Origin: Tenacibaculum soleae
GTDB lineage: Bacteria; Bacteroidota; Bacteroidia; Flavobacteriales; Flavobacteriaceae
Assembly (NCBI RefSeq): GCF_001693415.1
Contig: NZ_MAKX01000001.1
Coordinates: 1,196,047-1,260,046, forward strand
Reading direction: 5' to 3'
DNA length: 64,000 bases
In this document: positions 55,374-63,892 of the stretch, piece by piece
Layout of the letters: each line of letters opens with the position of its first letter
Position numbering within the stretch: the stretch's first letter is position 1
Notes under the pieces: generated by a model
What the model was told of the DNA's origin: nothing
The model's input: only the letters and a program-made list of their open reading frames with translations
Database searches by the model: none
Translations under genes and position numbers: made by a program

Positions 55374-56561
55374 TTATTCTTGCATTGTTACCTGCCCATT
55401 CATTAACATAGGCAATAACCAATCTCTTAATTCTGATAGTTTTTGGTTTTCATCTTTATTGTTATGAATTCTTTTATATATTGGAATAATACTTTTATCT
55501 AAAGCTCTTTGAATGTTTTTGTTCAATGGTACAGCCAATTTTACATCTGCAATTGATTTAGTATTGACCACGCCTTGTACAGACCCACCTGAAGTCGATT
55601 TTATTTGTTTTACTATATGTTTTGTATTCAGTGTCTGATATAAAAATTCACTTGAATAAACTGTATTATCCTCTGGTTTAACAACAACAACGTTGAGACA
55701 GTTTGCTGGCTCCTTTTTATAATAAATTGATGAAAGTCCACTGTCTCCATGTCTTGCAACTAGAATATCACCAGATCTCAACTGAGATTTTAAATTCTTA
55801 TTATGAAATTCATTATTCACATAAACTAAATTATTCATATCAAGCCCAGCTAAGCTTAAGTTACCCGTTCTTATTAACGGAATACCTTCCGTTTGGGAAC
55901 AGAAATATGGTTGGCATTTACCTACGAAACCAACACAAACTCTATTTGCCATTTTATCAATAGTTTTCACTTCCCAACCTTCAGGAATCTCCCGCTTCAA
56001 TTCTTCATTAAAAACCATTTTACCACCAGAAGACTTATAAGATTTTCCGTTTTTATCGGGAAAATCGAATTGTACAAACCAATAATCATAGAGCGTTTTT
56101 GCCATCGCTTCTAATTCTTGGTTTATTTTATTGTTGATTTCTATTTTGGCATCTAAATCTGAAAGAACTTTGGCTATTTGTTTTTGAATATTAAGACTTG
56201 GTAATTTAATAGGTACATCGTAATAAGCGCCGAAGGTCATACTTGGAACTCCCGTTCCTGTATTAAGATGACTTAAATCTAATAGCTTTATATAATTATA
56301 CAAATAATAAGGGTCAGCTTTACTTTCATCAACAATAGAATAATAAATAGTATCTACTGTCCAAAATAGTTCATTTACATATTGTATATTACTTAATGTT
56401 CCTTTTCTTGGTAATAAAATACTTTTACCTTCATAAAGAGATTCATCAACATACCTCATTAAACCACCACTTCCATAAACTGGAATATTACCTTGGTTGA
56501 GATGTTTGTAATCTCTACCGTTTTTAATTTTAAGTAATTCTTCGAGTTTATATTCAGTCAT
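55374..56561 (-). CDS. hsdS: Type I restriction-modification specificity subunit
   Basis: A 395-residue HsdS with two target recognition domains. TRD1 (residues 1-130, VKLPSLNIQKQIAKVLSDLD-type end: IKLPSLNIQKQIAKVLSDLD near 117) is followed by the central helix KIEINNKINQELEAMAKTLY, TRD2 from IPEGWEVKTIDKMANR near 193, and the C-terminal helix QKLSELRDWLLPMLMNGQV. It sets the DNA sequence for both methylation and cleavage. It overlaps hsdM by 8 bases. Confidence 0.93.
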   Translation of the reverse strand: MTEYKLEELLKIKNGRDYKHLNQGNIPVYGSGGLMRYVDESLYEGKSILLPRKGTLSNIQYVNELFWTVDTIYYSIVDESKADPYYLYNYIKLLDLSHLNTGTGVPSMTFGAYYDVPIKLPSLNIQKQIAKVLSDLDAKIEINNKINQELEAMAKTLYDYWFVQFDFPDKNGKSYKSSGGKMVFNEELKREIPEGWEVKTIDKMANRVCVGFVGKCQPYFCSQTEGIPLIRTGNLSLAGLDMNNLVYVNNEFHNKNLKSQLRSGDILVARHGDSGLSSIYYKKEPANCLNVVVVKPEDNTVYSSEFLYQTLNTKHIVKQIKSTSGGSVQGVVNTKSIADVKLAVPLNKNIQRALDKSIIPIYKRIHNNKDENQKLSELRDWLLPMLMNGQVTMQE

Positions 56562-58179
56562 AGTTCAAACTCTTTAAATTCTTATGAATCTCTTTTTCTA
56601 AATTTTTAGATTCAGAAAACAAACCTTCTAAATTACTTTCAAAATTTTTCATTTTACTAGTAAACTCATCCGCAGAAATATCTACATAATCAATTTTTAC
56701 TTCAAAATATTGTCCTGCACTTAAACTGTAATTTTTAGCTTTTATATCATCATAAGAAACAACTACAGAAAAGTCTTCTTTAGCTTCTTTACTGTTAAAA
56801 ACATCAATAATTTGTTGTTCTTCAGCTTCGCTTAAAACCGTTTTCTGAGTTTTACCGTCTTTTACTTTGGTTCCTATGTTAGAGGCATCAATTAATACCA
56901 CATCCTCAGTATTCATTTTATCCAAAAACAAAATACTTACATTGGTTCCTGTAGTAGCAAAAATATTAGATGGCATAGAAACTACACCGGCTAGCATTTT
57001 ACTTTCCACTAATTTTTGTCTAATCTTTTTATCAATACCACTTTGCGCAGTTATAAAACCTGTGGGTACTACAATAGCCGCTTTACCTTTAGCAGATAAG
57101 CTGTGCATAATATGTTGTATAAACAACAAGTATATCGCCATTGATTCTTTCTTTTTGGCAGGTACTTTTGGGATGCCCGCAAAAAAGCGTTCTTTATTGG
57201 CTTTAGAATCTAAATCGGCACTATAATCAGAAAAATCTAATTTAAAAGGTGGATTAGATACAATGTAATCAAACTGTTCTAGCTGTCCGTTTTCTTGTTT
57301 ATGGTACGGATGCTGAATGGTATTCCCTTGTATAATGTTTTGTATGGAATGTATCAGGTTGTTTAAAATTAAATTTAAACGCAATAAAGCAGAGGATTTT
57401 TGTGAAATATCTTGAGAGTAAATGGTACATTTATCTTCTCCAATAGCATGCGCAATATTCATTAACAAAGTACCTGAACCCGCACTAGGATCATAACAGG
57501 TAACATTGTTTACAGTATCATCTGTCACCAAACAAGCTGCCATAATTTTAGCTACAGCATGAGGTGTAAAATACTCTGCATATTTACCACCACTATTGGT
57601 ATTGTAATCTTTTATTAAATACTCAAATATAGTCGCAAAAAAGTCAAACTTTTGGGTAAATATATGCTCAAAGCTAAACGTAATTAGTTTGTTTACTAAA
57701 GCCTTACAAAAAGCATCTCTACTATCCGTAACATATTTGCTAATGTTTTCAAACAAGACTATTTTTTCGCCTCCCTTAGTTTTTACCGAGAAAATGTCAT
57801 TGTTGGCTTTAGCAACATCCAATAAGGTTTGATCAAAAACCTCTGCAAATTTGTCTTTATTTTGTTGTTCAAACAAACGCGACAATAAGTTTTTAGGAGC
57901 AATACGTGCTGTATTCTCGCTAATTTGCATGCTTAACATTTCTAAATCATCATCGGAATAATTTTTTAAGGCTTCGTCAAAATTTTCAGCATTCGCTAAA
58001 TCGGGTTCCAATTGCTTTAATTCGTAAACATATTTATCGTTCAAAAATTTATATAAAAACACTTGAGTAATTACTTTAAACTCGTTTCCGTCATTCCCTA
58101 AACCGTAATTGGCACATACACTTTTTAAATCATCAATTAGTGCTTTGGTTTGGGTTTCAAATTGTACTGTACTTGTCAT
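56554..58179 (-). CDS. hsdM: Type I restriction-modification N6-adenine methyltransferase subunit
   Basis: A 541-residue HsdM. The N-terminal domain has VITQVFLYKFLNDKY. The methyltransferase core has FxGxG-like DPSAGSGTLL near residue 230 and the catalytic NPPF in IVSNPPFKLDF near 309, then a helical C-terminus. It methylates adenine at N6 in the HsdS target to protect host DNA. It follows hsdR by 9 bases and overlaps hsdS by 8 bases. Confidence 0.96.
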   Translation of the reverse strand: MTSTVQFETQTKALIDDLKSVCANYGLGNDGNEFKVITQVFLYKFLNDKYVYELKQLEPDLANAENFDEALKNYSDDDLEMLSMQISENTARIAPKNLLSRLFEQQNKDKFAEVFDQTLLDVAKANNDIFSVKTKGGEKIVLFENISKYVTDSRDAFCKALVNKLITFSFEHIFTQKFDFFATIFEYLIKDYNTNSGGKYAEYFTPHAVAKIMAACLVTDDTVNNVTCYDPSAGSGTLLMNIAHAIGEDKCTIYSQDISQKSSALLRLNLILNNLIHSIQNIIQGNTIQHPYHKQENGQLEQFDYIVSNPPFKLDFSDYSADLDSKANKERFFAGIPKVPAKKKESMAIYLLFIQHIMHSLSAKGKAAIVVPTGFITAQSGIDKKIRQKLVESKMLAGVVSMPSNIFATTGTNVSILFLDKMNTEDVVLIDASNIGTKVKDGKTQKTVLSEAEEQQIIDVFNSKEAKEDFSVVVSYDDIKAKNYSLSAGQYFEVKIDYVDISADEFTSKMKNFESNLEGLFSESKNLEKEIHKNLKSLNYD

Positions 58180-58188
58180 TTATTTATA

Positions 58189-61100
58189 TTAAGCAACGTA
58201 TCCGTTGTATTCGTTCATATATTCTTTAACTATAATACTATTAATACGCCTTACATCGGTAGTAGTAATAGGAATATTTTGTTCCTTTTTAAATTGGTTC
58301 ACTACCAAACGCATAACCATTTTTTCTACATAACTTTCGTTTTCTAGAATCTTAGCATTCTGTAATATTTCTTTATCTACCGCTGTTTTTAATCCTTTTA
58401 AAGCTTCAAACAATTTACGTTCACTATCCGTTAACGGATTCTTTTCTAATAGTCGTTTGTGTATGCGAGCGTACTTAGCATCGTAATCATACTTCGCTCT
58501 AAGCAATTGGTTTTCTCGCTCTAACTTTTTGGCTTTATCATAAATAACATTTAAGGCTTTAATGTTAGCTTCCATTTCTTCTTTAGAAACTTCACTTAAA
58601 TTCTTCTTTTTAAATAAGCGTTCCAATTCCTCACGTAGTGACACAAAAACAGGATCTTTCTGGTCGAAGTTTCCTCCTAACATTTCACGTGTTTTTCCTA
58701 AGGTATTTTTAAGCTCATCTGCCAATACCATTTCCTCTTCCTTAACTTTTACAAATGCAAAAATAACATCTTCTAAAGCGGTGTTTAATATATTAGCGGT
58801 TTCCACATTATGCTCTAATGCTTCTTTGGTATTGATTAATGCTAAACGATCGTTTGTTAAACGAGATAATACCGATAGTTTTCTGAAATCTAGTTTTTCT
58901 AATAATTCAAAATTACCCGATAAACGAATTAAATTATACAATTCCTTAGCATTGTTTAATGCCTTAGCTAGTTGTCTAATTTCAGTACGTTCGTTAATCT
59001 CCGAAATTTGATCGCTAAAAATAGCTGCATTTTCGGTATCGTATTTAAACAAGATATCTTTTATTTCTTCAATCTCTTCCTTAATTTCTTCGGCTGATTT
59101 AAATAAATTGGAGTAATGCTCCATTTCATCACCTAACTCAGACTGTAACTCGTTAAAATAATCCTGATTAGTTTTATCAAACTCTCTCTGAATATCAGCA
59201 AAATCTACTACAAAACCGTATTTATGATTTTTGTAAGTTCTATTTACTCTAGTTAGTGTTTGTAATAAGTTATGACTCTTAATTTTTCGTCCGATGTACA
59301 ACTTCTTCAAGCGTTTGGCATCAAAACCAGTCAACAGCATGTTGTAAACGAACAAGAAATCTATATTACCTGCTTTATAATCGGCTACCCAATCTCTTCT
59401 ATCTTGCTTAGTACCTATGTCATGTAAGATTACTTGCGCAGTTTTAACGTCTGAAGTTGTTTTTTTAATAGCGTAGGTTAACTCTGTTTCTGCTGCCATA
59501 CCCAATTGAGCTTCTGGTTTTACAGCATACTTTTCTAAAAACAACTCATGCATCATTTTTGCCTGATCAGAAGAATCGCAAACGACCATACCACCTATAG
59601 TATTGTCGCTCATGGCTATTCTACCTTGCTCTAAGTCTTTTACCACATAATCTAACATAGGTGCTACAAACCTTTTATGGGAATAGATTACTTTTTTATC
59701 GGAGTTACCCTGTAAAATTTGAAGTTCTTCTAAAACTTCTTTTAAAGCCAACTTATAATTGGTTTCTATTTCCTCACGTATTAAACGCAAAGTATAGCCA
59801 TCTTTAATAGATAAGTTGTAATAATATTTGTGAATGTATTCTCCAAATAAGGTTTTAGAGTTGTATTCTTTACCTAATAAAGGTGTACCTGTCAATCCTA
59901 TTTTTATTGAATGCTTATCTGCTAATTCTAAATTGGCTAAAAAACTTCCTTTAGGATTATAACTACGGTGTACTTCATCTAAGAAAAATACACGTTGTAC
60001 ACTTAAATTGTAATCGTTGTTTTTAATAACATCGGGATCGTCTTTAAACTTCTGAATGTTTACTACGGTAATCTCTGCTTTACCAGAATCGTTATGAATT
60101 ACCTTGGTAGACTTTATATCTTTTGTAAACTCGTCCCTACTGTTAATTTTATGTACTATTAAACCTCGTGCTGTAAATTCTTTAGCAGCTTGAATTAATA
60201 AGTCTAACCTATCTACAATAAAATAGAATTTAGGGATGATATCTTTTTTCTGATAATAGTCGGTTAAGTGTTTTACATTAAAATAGGTTAAGGCTGTTTT
60301 ACCAGAGCCCTGTGTATGCCATATAATCCCTTTTCTTAAACCATTCTCTAACTTATTCTCTATAGCTTTTGTTGCAAACAACTGCGGGTAACGCATGATA
60401 TGCTTTTCCAAACCGTTTTCTTCTTCTACATATGCAAAGGCATATTGTAAAATGAATTTCAAACGATCTCTTTGGAATAAAGAAGTAGATATACTATTTG
60501 TAGGTTTATTAGGAGATTTATTAGTAGCAAACTCTTTAGCGTTTTTAATACTTAATAAATTAGTGTCTTTTAAAACAAAATTTTCTTCATCGTCAGAAAG
60601 AGGTTGTAATAATTTCTCTAAATCGAATGTTTCTTCTTCTCTAAAATAATTGAATATCGGTTTGTAGTAGTTTGTTGTACTATAAAAAGCACCTTCCAAC
60701 ATGAGTGAATCGTCATCGCTATAATTCATGTTGTTAGAAAATACCATTAATTGTGTAAAGTTAATGAACTTACGGAATTTTTTATTCCTAAAACGTGTTT
60801 GCATACGTTTATGCTCTGCTAAAACACCATCTCTGTTATTCGGTTTTTTAACTTCTATAAACACCAAAGGCATTCCGTTTATTAACAAAATAATATCTGG
60901 TCGGAATGTTTCATCATCTTTTTGATATGGAAGTTCTGTTACAACGTGAAATGAGTTATTATCAAAATTCTCAAAGTCGATTAGTTTAATCTCTGATTGA
61001 TCAATTAGCTTATTGTAAAAAGCACGACCTAAATCTTCATTTTCTAGCGATAATGAAACTTCATCATATACTTTTTGAATATCGTTTGTAGATAGCTTAG

Positions 61101-61254
61101 GATTTATTTTTTGAAGTTGCTCCTTAAATATATCGATAAATATATTTGTTTCTACATCCCATTTAGCAGTTTTTAGTGATAGGTAAGTATACCCTAACTT
61201 CATTAAATGCAGTATACTAGGTATCTTAACTCTCGAATCTTCGTTGAATTTCAA
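58189..61254 (-). CDS. hsdR: Type I restriction endonuclease subunit (TTG start)
   Basis: A 1021-residue HsdR. Reading the minus strand, the first codon TTG at 61254 gives MKFNEDSRVKIPSILHLM, which matches the N-terminus of HsdR proteins, so I kept it; the first ATG would lose this part. The N-terminal nuclease region has FRPDIILLINGMPLVFIEVKKPNN (PD-ExK) near 118-141. The motor has Walker A GSGKTALTYF near 315, DEVHRSYN near 421 and GLTGTPLLGKE near 450. It cleaves unmodified DNA after translocation. It is the first gene of the ten-gene run. Confidence 0.95.
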   Translation of the reverse strand: MKFNEDSRVKIPSILHLMKLGYTYLSLKTAKWDVETNIFIDIFKEQLQKINPKLSTNDIQKVYDEVSLSLENEDLGRAFYNKLIDQSEIKLIDFENFDNNSFHVVTELPYQKDDETFRPDIILLINGMPLVFIEVKKPNNRDGVLAEHKRMQTRFRNKKFRKFINFTQLMVFSNNMNYSDDDSLMLEGAFYSTTNYYKPIFNYFREEETFDLEKLLQPLSDDEENFVLKDTNLLSIKNAKEFATNKSPNKPTNSISTSLFQRDRLKFILQYAFAYVEEENGLEKHIMRYPQLFATKAIENKLENGLRKGIIWHTQGSGKTALTYFNVKHLTDYYQKKDIIPKFYFIVDRLDLLIQAAKEFTARGLIVHKINSRDEFTKDIKSTKVIHNDSGKAEITVVNIQKFKDDPDVIKNNDYNLSVQRVFFLDEVHRSYNPKGSFLANLELADKHSIKIGLTGTPLLGKEYNSKTLFGEYIHKYYYNLSIKDGYTLRLIREEIETNYKLALKEVLEELQILQGNSDKKVIYSHKRFVAPMLDYVVKDLEQGRIAMSDNTIGGMVVCDSSDQAKMMHELFLEKYAVKPEAQLGMAAETELTYAIKKTTSDVKTAQVILHDIGTKQDRRDWVADYKAGNIDFLFVYNMLLTGFDAKRLKKLYIGRKIKSHNLLQTLTRVNRTYKNHKYGFVVDFADIQREFDKTNQDYFNELQSELGDEMEHYSNLFKSAEEIKEEIEEIKDILFKYDTENAAIFSDQISEINERTEIRQLAKALNNAKELYNLIRLSGNFELLEKLDFRKLSVLSRLTNDRLALINTKEALEHNVETANILNTALEDVIFAFVKVKEEEMVLADELKNTLGKTREMLGGNFDQKDPVFVSLREELERLFKKKNLSEVSKEEMEANIKALNVIYDKAKKLERENQLLRAKYDYDAKYARIHKRLLEKNPLTDSERKLFEALKGLKTAVDKEILQNAKILENESYVEKMVMRLVVNQFKKEQNIPITTTDVRRINSIIVKEYMNEYNGYVA

Positions 61255-61276
61255 TTTTTTTTCTTTTTTAGAATCC

Positions 61277-61326
61277 TAAAAATACTAAAAAAGACCATTA
61301 TATACTTATGGAATTCCATAATTATA
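61277..61326 (-). promoter_or_regulatory. Promoter and palindromic operator of the defence operon
   Basis: The core TTATGGAATTCCATAA (61306-61321) is a perfect 16-base palindrome. It extends to 61301-61326 with only one mismatched pair. On the minus strand a TATTTTTA box (61284-61277) sits about 22 bases before the hsdR start, placing the palindrome over the -33 region. This is what a repressor operator looks like. The regulator is unknown. Confidence 0.55.
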
Positions 61327-61388
61327 TAAAAGTAGTTTTCTATAAAAAGAGAATAATAATTTTGTTATTAGGTGTTCTAATTTTTTGT

Positions 61389-61670
61389 TTAAAAAATGAT
61401 TATTTCTTTTGATGCTGTTTGTTTAGCTATTTCACTTTCTTTTATTTGTTCGTCTGTTACCGATTCAAAATCTGCCCAATGTTTTTGCTCGTAATTGTAC
61501 AGTAATTTATTTAAAGCTTTACGAGTTTTGTTAACTTTTTCATTTTCTTTAGATAACAGGCGTAATTTTCTACTTGCAATTTTCCCTCTTTGAAAATCTA
61601 ATTCATTATCAATTAATCCTTTTTCTAAAAAAGAAGTTATATTGTAGTGTAATAATTCTTTTAAATTCAT
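61389..61670 (-). CDS. Small hypothetical protein (93 residues) upstream of hsdR
   Basis: ATG at 61670 (MNLKELLHYNITSFLEKGLI). It is helical and highly charged, with KVNKTRKALNKLLYNYEQKH and a C-terminal SEIAKQTASKEIIIF; it has no membrane segment or motif. It sits 20 bases after the 75-residue ORF and ends 134 bases before hsdR. Possibly an element regulator. I do not recognise it. Confidence 0.55.
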   Translation of the reverse strand: MNLKELLHYNITSFLEKGLIDNELDFQRGKIASRKLRLLSKENEKVNKTRKALNKLLYNYEQKHWADFESVTDEQIKESEIAKQTASKEIIIF

Positions 61671-61690
61671 TCTTGTGTATGATTTAGAAG

Positions 61691-61918
61691 TTATAAGTTA
61701 GTAAGACGTTGGTAAAATTTTAAAGTATTAAATATAATATCTTTATTGATTTCTAAATTTTGGTGCTTTAAAGCTATAAACTCAAATGAAACAGCTTTAT
61801 ATTTATAGGAATTTGATAACACATCTCTATATTCTTCTATTTCTTTGTCAAGTATTTTATGTTCAGCGAATAGTTCTGGTAATGAAAATTCATTAATTAG
61901 TTTGTCAATGTCGGCCAT
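61691..61918 (-). CDS. Small hypothetical protein (75 residues) below the structured hairpin
   Basis: ATG at 61918 (MADIDKLINEFSLPELFAEH). Helical, acidic N-terminus, ending LKFYQRLTNL. It has no known motif. Its start is 18 bases past the nested hairpin on the minus strand, so the hairpin may lie in its leader. It is paired with the 93-residue ORF. Confidence 0.55.
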   Translation of the reverse strand: MADIDKLINEFSLPELFAEHKILDKEIEEYRDVLSNSYKYKAVSFEFIALKHQNLEINKDIIFNTLKFYQRLTNL

Positions 61919-61936
61919 AATTTTTTTATAAAAAAG

Positions 61937-62092
61937 TAAAGCGTGGAACTCTAATCTTGGGAATCAGAGGTATCGCCAAACACCCATCCACCACAAGAAA
62001 GAGCCCACGCTGTACGTGGGCGTCTTAACTTCGATATTGGTGGATTTAAAATTGGCGATTTTCTGACCCCAAATCAAAAGCTAAACGCTTTA
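61937..62092 (-). ncRNA. Nested hairpin: candidate structured RNA or oriT-like element
   Basis: Six stems nest in one 156-base structure: 61937-61944/62085-62092, 61957-61961/62068-62072, 61964-61968/62062-62066, 61972-61979/62052-62059, 61986-61992/62039-62045 and 62003-62009/62015-62021 (tip GCCCACG-CTGTA-CGTGGGC). This makes 40 exact base pairs with no coding frame. On the minus strand the outer stem is followed by a run of T's, as in a terminator or leader. It is unusually GC-rich for this DNA. Neighbouring genes are mobilisation genes, so a transfer origin is also possible. Confidence 0.6.
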
Positions 62093-62157
62093 TAAATTAA
62101 TATGTCTTATTTTTACATCTGTAAATCTATTGCAAGATACTACAGATATTTTAAATG

Positions 62158-62388
62158 TTAGGTTGTTTTAATATAGTTTTCTAAAGCTTTATTAATGATG
62201 TATTTGATACTTTTATCTTCGTTTAAAGCTCGTTGTTTAATCTTTTTAAGCAGGTTTTTATCTAGGTAAAAAGAAAATTGAACTTCTTCAGTTTCTTTAA
62301 CTGGGATAGGAACTACCTTTTGAATCGTTTTAACTTGGTTATTGGCTTTAGCTTTATTGATTAAATCATTAAAATTTTGTTTTTCCAT
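62158..62388 (-). CDS. Small ribbon-helix-helix protein
   Basis: A 76-residue protein. The C-terminal half, EVQFSFYLDKNLLKKIKQRALNEDKSIKYIINKALENYI, has the strand-helix-helix pattern of ribbon-helix-helix DNA-binding proteins such as CopG or MobC-like factors. The N-terminus is basic and flexible. It lies 42 bases downstream of the ParA gene on the same strand, so a partition or mobilisation accessory role fits. The exact family is not identified. Confidence 0.65.
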   Translation of the reverse strand: MEKQNFNDLINKAKANNQVKTIQKVVPIPVKETEEVQFSFYLDKNLLKKIKQRALNEDKSIKYIINKALENYIKTT

Positions 62389-62430
62389 AATGCTAGAATT
62401 GTAGTTTTATATAAATATGTATTTATAGAA

Positions 62431-63018
62431 TTATATGAGTTTTGTTAGTACTTCTTTTGTTAGGTTGTCTAATTGCTTTTGAGCATTTTTATTATTAACT
62501 CCACCTACTAAAACCGAACGAGTAAAAGCAACCAAGTCAGATATACGAGTCTTGGCAATAGGAATGTTGTATTCTTCTAAGCTTATTAAAATATCTAGAG
62601 TCAGTGTAGTATTGGGTTTAATCATATTAAAAACCAGCATAGATTTTTCTTGTTTGTTTTCGTTTTCAATTAATTCGATAGTACTGTTAATGGCTAATAA
62701 ATCTAGTACACCTGCTTTGGTTGGTATAATGATTAAATCGGCTACCTGTATTAATTCAGGTAATTGTTGAGATAGGTAAGGCGGAGTGTCAATGAAAATG
62801 AAATCATAGTCTAAATTTTGAATTTCTTTAATTCTTCCCTTGTACGGAATAATTTCAAAGTCTGTAACCAAATCTTTAACAGATGAAAGACTTCCTTGTA
62901 AGTCTAAATCAAGAATAGCAACCGAAGCGTTTTTCGAAATGTTTTGTGCTAGGTTAAAAGTAAGTGTTGATTTACCTGTACCTCCTTTTTGATGTGTGAT
63001 AAGTATTTTTTTGCTCAT
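62431..63018 (-). CDS. ParA-like ATPase
   Basis: A 195-residue ParA/MinD-type ATPase with deviant Walker A HQKGGTGKSTLTFNLAQNI near residues 8-27, Walker A-prime LDLDLQGSL near 37 and Walker B FIFIDTPP near 76. ParA-like proteins of this size are standard in Bacteroidota conjugative and mobilisable elements, for partition or transfer. Its first 47 bases overlap the 3' end of the relaxase-like gene. Confidence 0.88.
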   Translation of the reverse strand: MSKKILITHQKGGTGKSTLTFNLAQNISKNASVAILDLDLQGSLSSVKDLVTDFEIIPYKGRIKEIQNLDYDFIFIDTPPYLSQQLPELIQVADLIIIPTKAGVLDLLAINSTIELIENENKQEKSMLVFNMIKPNTTLTLDILISLEEYNIPIAKTRISDLVAFTRSVLVGGVNNKNAQKQLDNLTKEVLTKLI

Positions 63019-63892
63019 GGATGTTTTCTTTTGTAATTAAAGTTTCTTTTAACTTGATCTTGTTTTTCAGTTTTTTTATTTCTTTAGGAGAGCCATTTTT
63101 AAGTATGTATTGATTTTGAAATTTTTCGAGTTCTTTTCTTTTATAGTTAAAGAAAGCGTCGAAAGTTGTTTCGTTTGTGTTAATCCATTGCATTCTATCA
63201 AAACCTACACGATATTTATTTCCTCCAATAGACCTGTCAGTTTTTCTTTCTTTTGTAGTAGGAGTAAGTTTTAACCGTTGATTTTTACATTTTCTACTAA
63301 CAATAATGTGTATATGAGTGTTAATGCCAGGTTTCAGGTCACCTGCTTTGTAGCCTCCTTTTATAACTTCTTCGTTAGTTCCTTTAAATCGTCGGAAATG
63401 TTCAACTTTCCCGAAATAAACCAAGTCATCACCAGAAATTAGACCTTTTTCCTGTCTGTTAAAATTTGCAGCATAGTTGGTCATTACTTTTCTAGCATAT
63501 TCTATTATGATACGGTTATACTCTCTGTATTGAGTTGTATTTAATTGCCATATATCTTTAATTTCATCATTTTTAGAAATTATACTAAGAATATGTTTTA
63601 GTTCTTCTTGGCTAAAGCTAATAGTTGGAGCAAAATATTTAGCATCATTTTTACCTAACTTCTTTATGTTAGTGTCTATGGAATTGATAACTTCATTGGT
63701 GCTAATATTTTGTTCATTATGTGAAAAAAAGAATTGTTTTCTTCCTTCAATGTTCCTTTTAGCTTCAGAAGATTTTTGAACTAGTAACAATTTATCTAAA
63801 TCATGATTTTCCTTTTCTAAATATAATGCGAGATTAGAACAGCTACCAGTATTAGCAGCTCCTAATGTACTGTGAGGTTTGCTAATTGGCAT
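62972..63892 (-). CDS. MobB/DUF5712-like mobilisation protein (relaxase family)
   Basis: A 306-residue protein beginning MPISKPHSTLGAANTGSCSN. It holds the relaxase-style metal motif in GINTHIHIIVSRK (His-x-His, near residues 190-200) and is rich in Lys and Arg. This fits MobB/DUF5712 proteins of Bacteroidota mobilisable elements, which nick or guide DNA at oriT. The catalytic Tyr is not certain from sequence alone. Its stop codon region overlaps parA by 47 bases and its start overlaps the preceding gene's end by 11 bases. Confidence 0.75.
   Translation of the reverse strand: MPISKPHSTLGAANTGSCSNLALYLEKENHDLDKLLLVQKSSEAKRNIEGRKQFFFSHNEQNISTNEVINSIDTNIKKLGKNDAKYFAPTISFSQEELKHILSIISKNDEIKDIWQLNTTQYREYNRIIIEYARKVMTNYAANFNRQEKGLISGDDLVYFGKVEHFRRFKGTNEEVIKGGYKAGDLKPGINTHIHIIVSRKCKNQRLKLTPTTKERKTDRSIGGNKYRVGFDRMQWINTNETTFDAFFNYKRKELEKFQNQYILKNGSPKEIKKLKNKIKLKETLITKENIHEQKNTYHTSKRRYR

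Noticed and set aside
61937..62092. The nested hairpin as a retron ncRNA
   Set aside because: No reverse transcriptase gene is nearby, and the stems nest in one rod, not the separate msr/msd stems of retrons.
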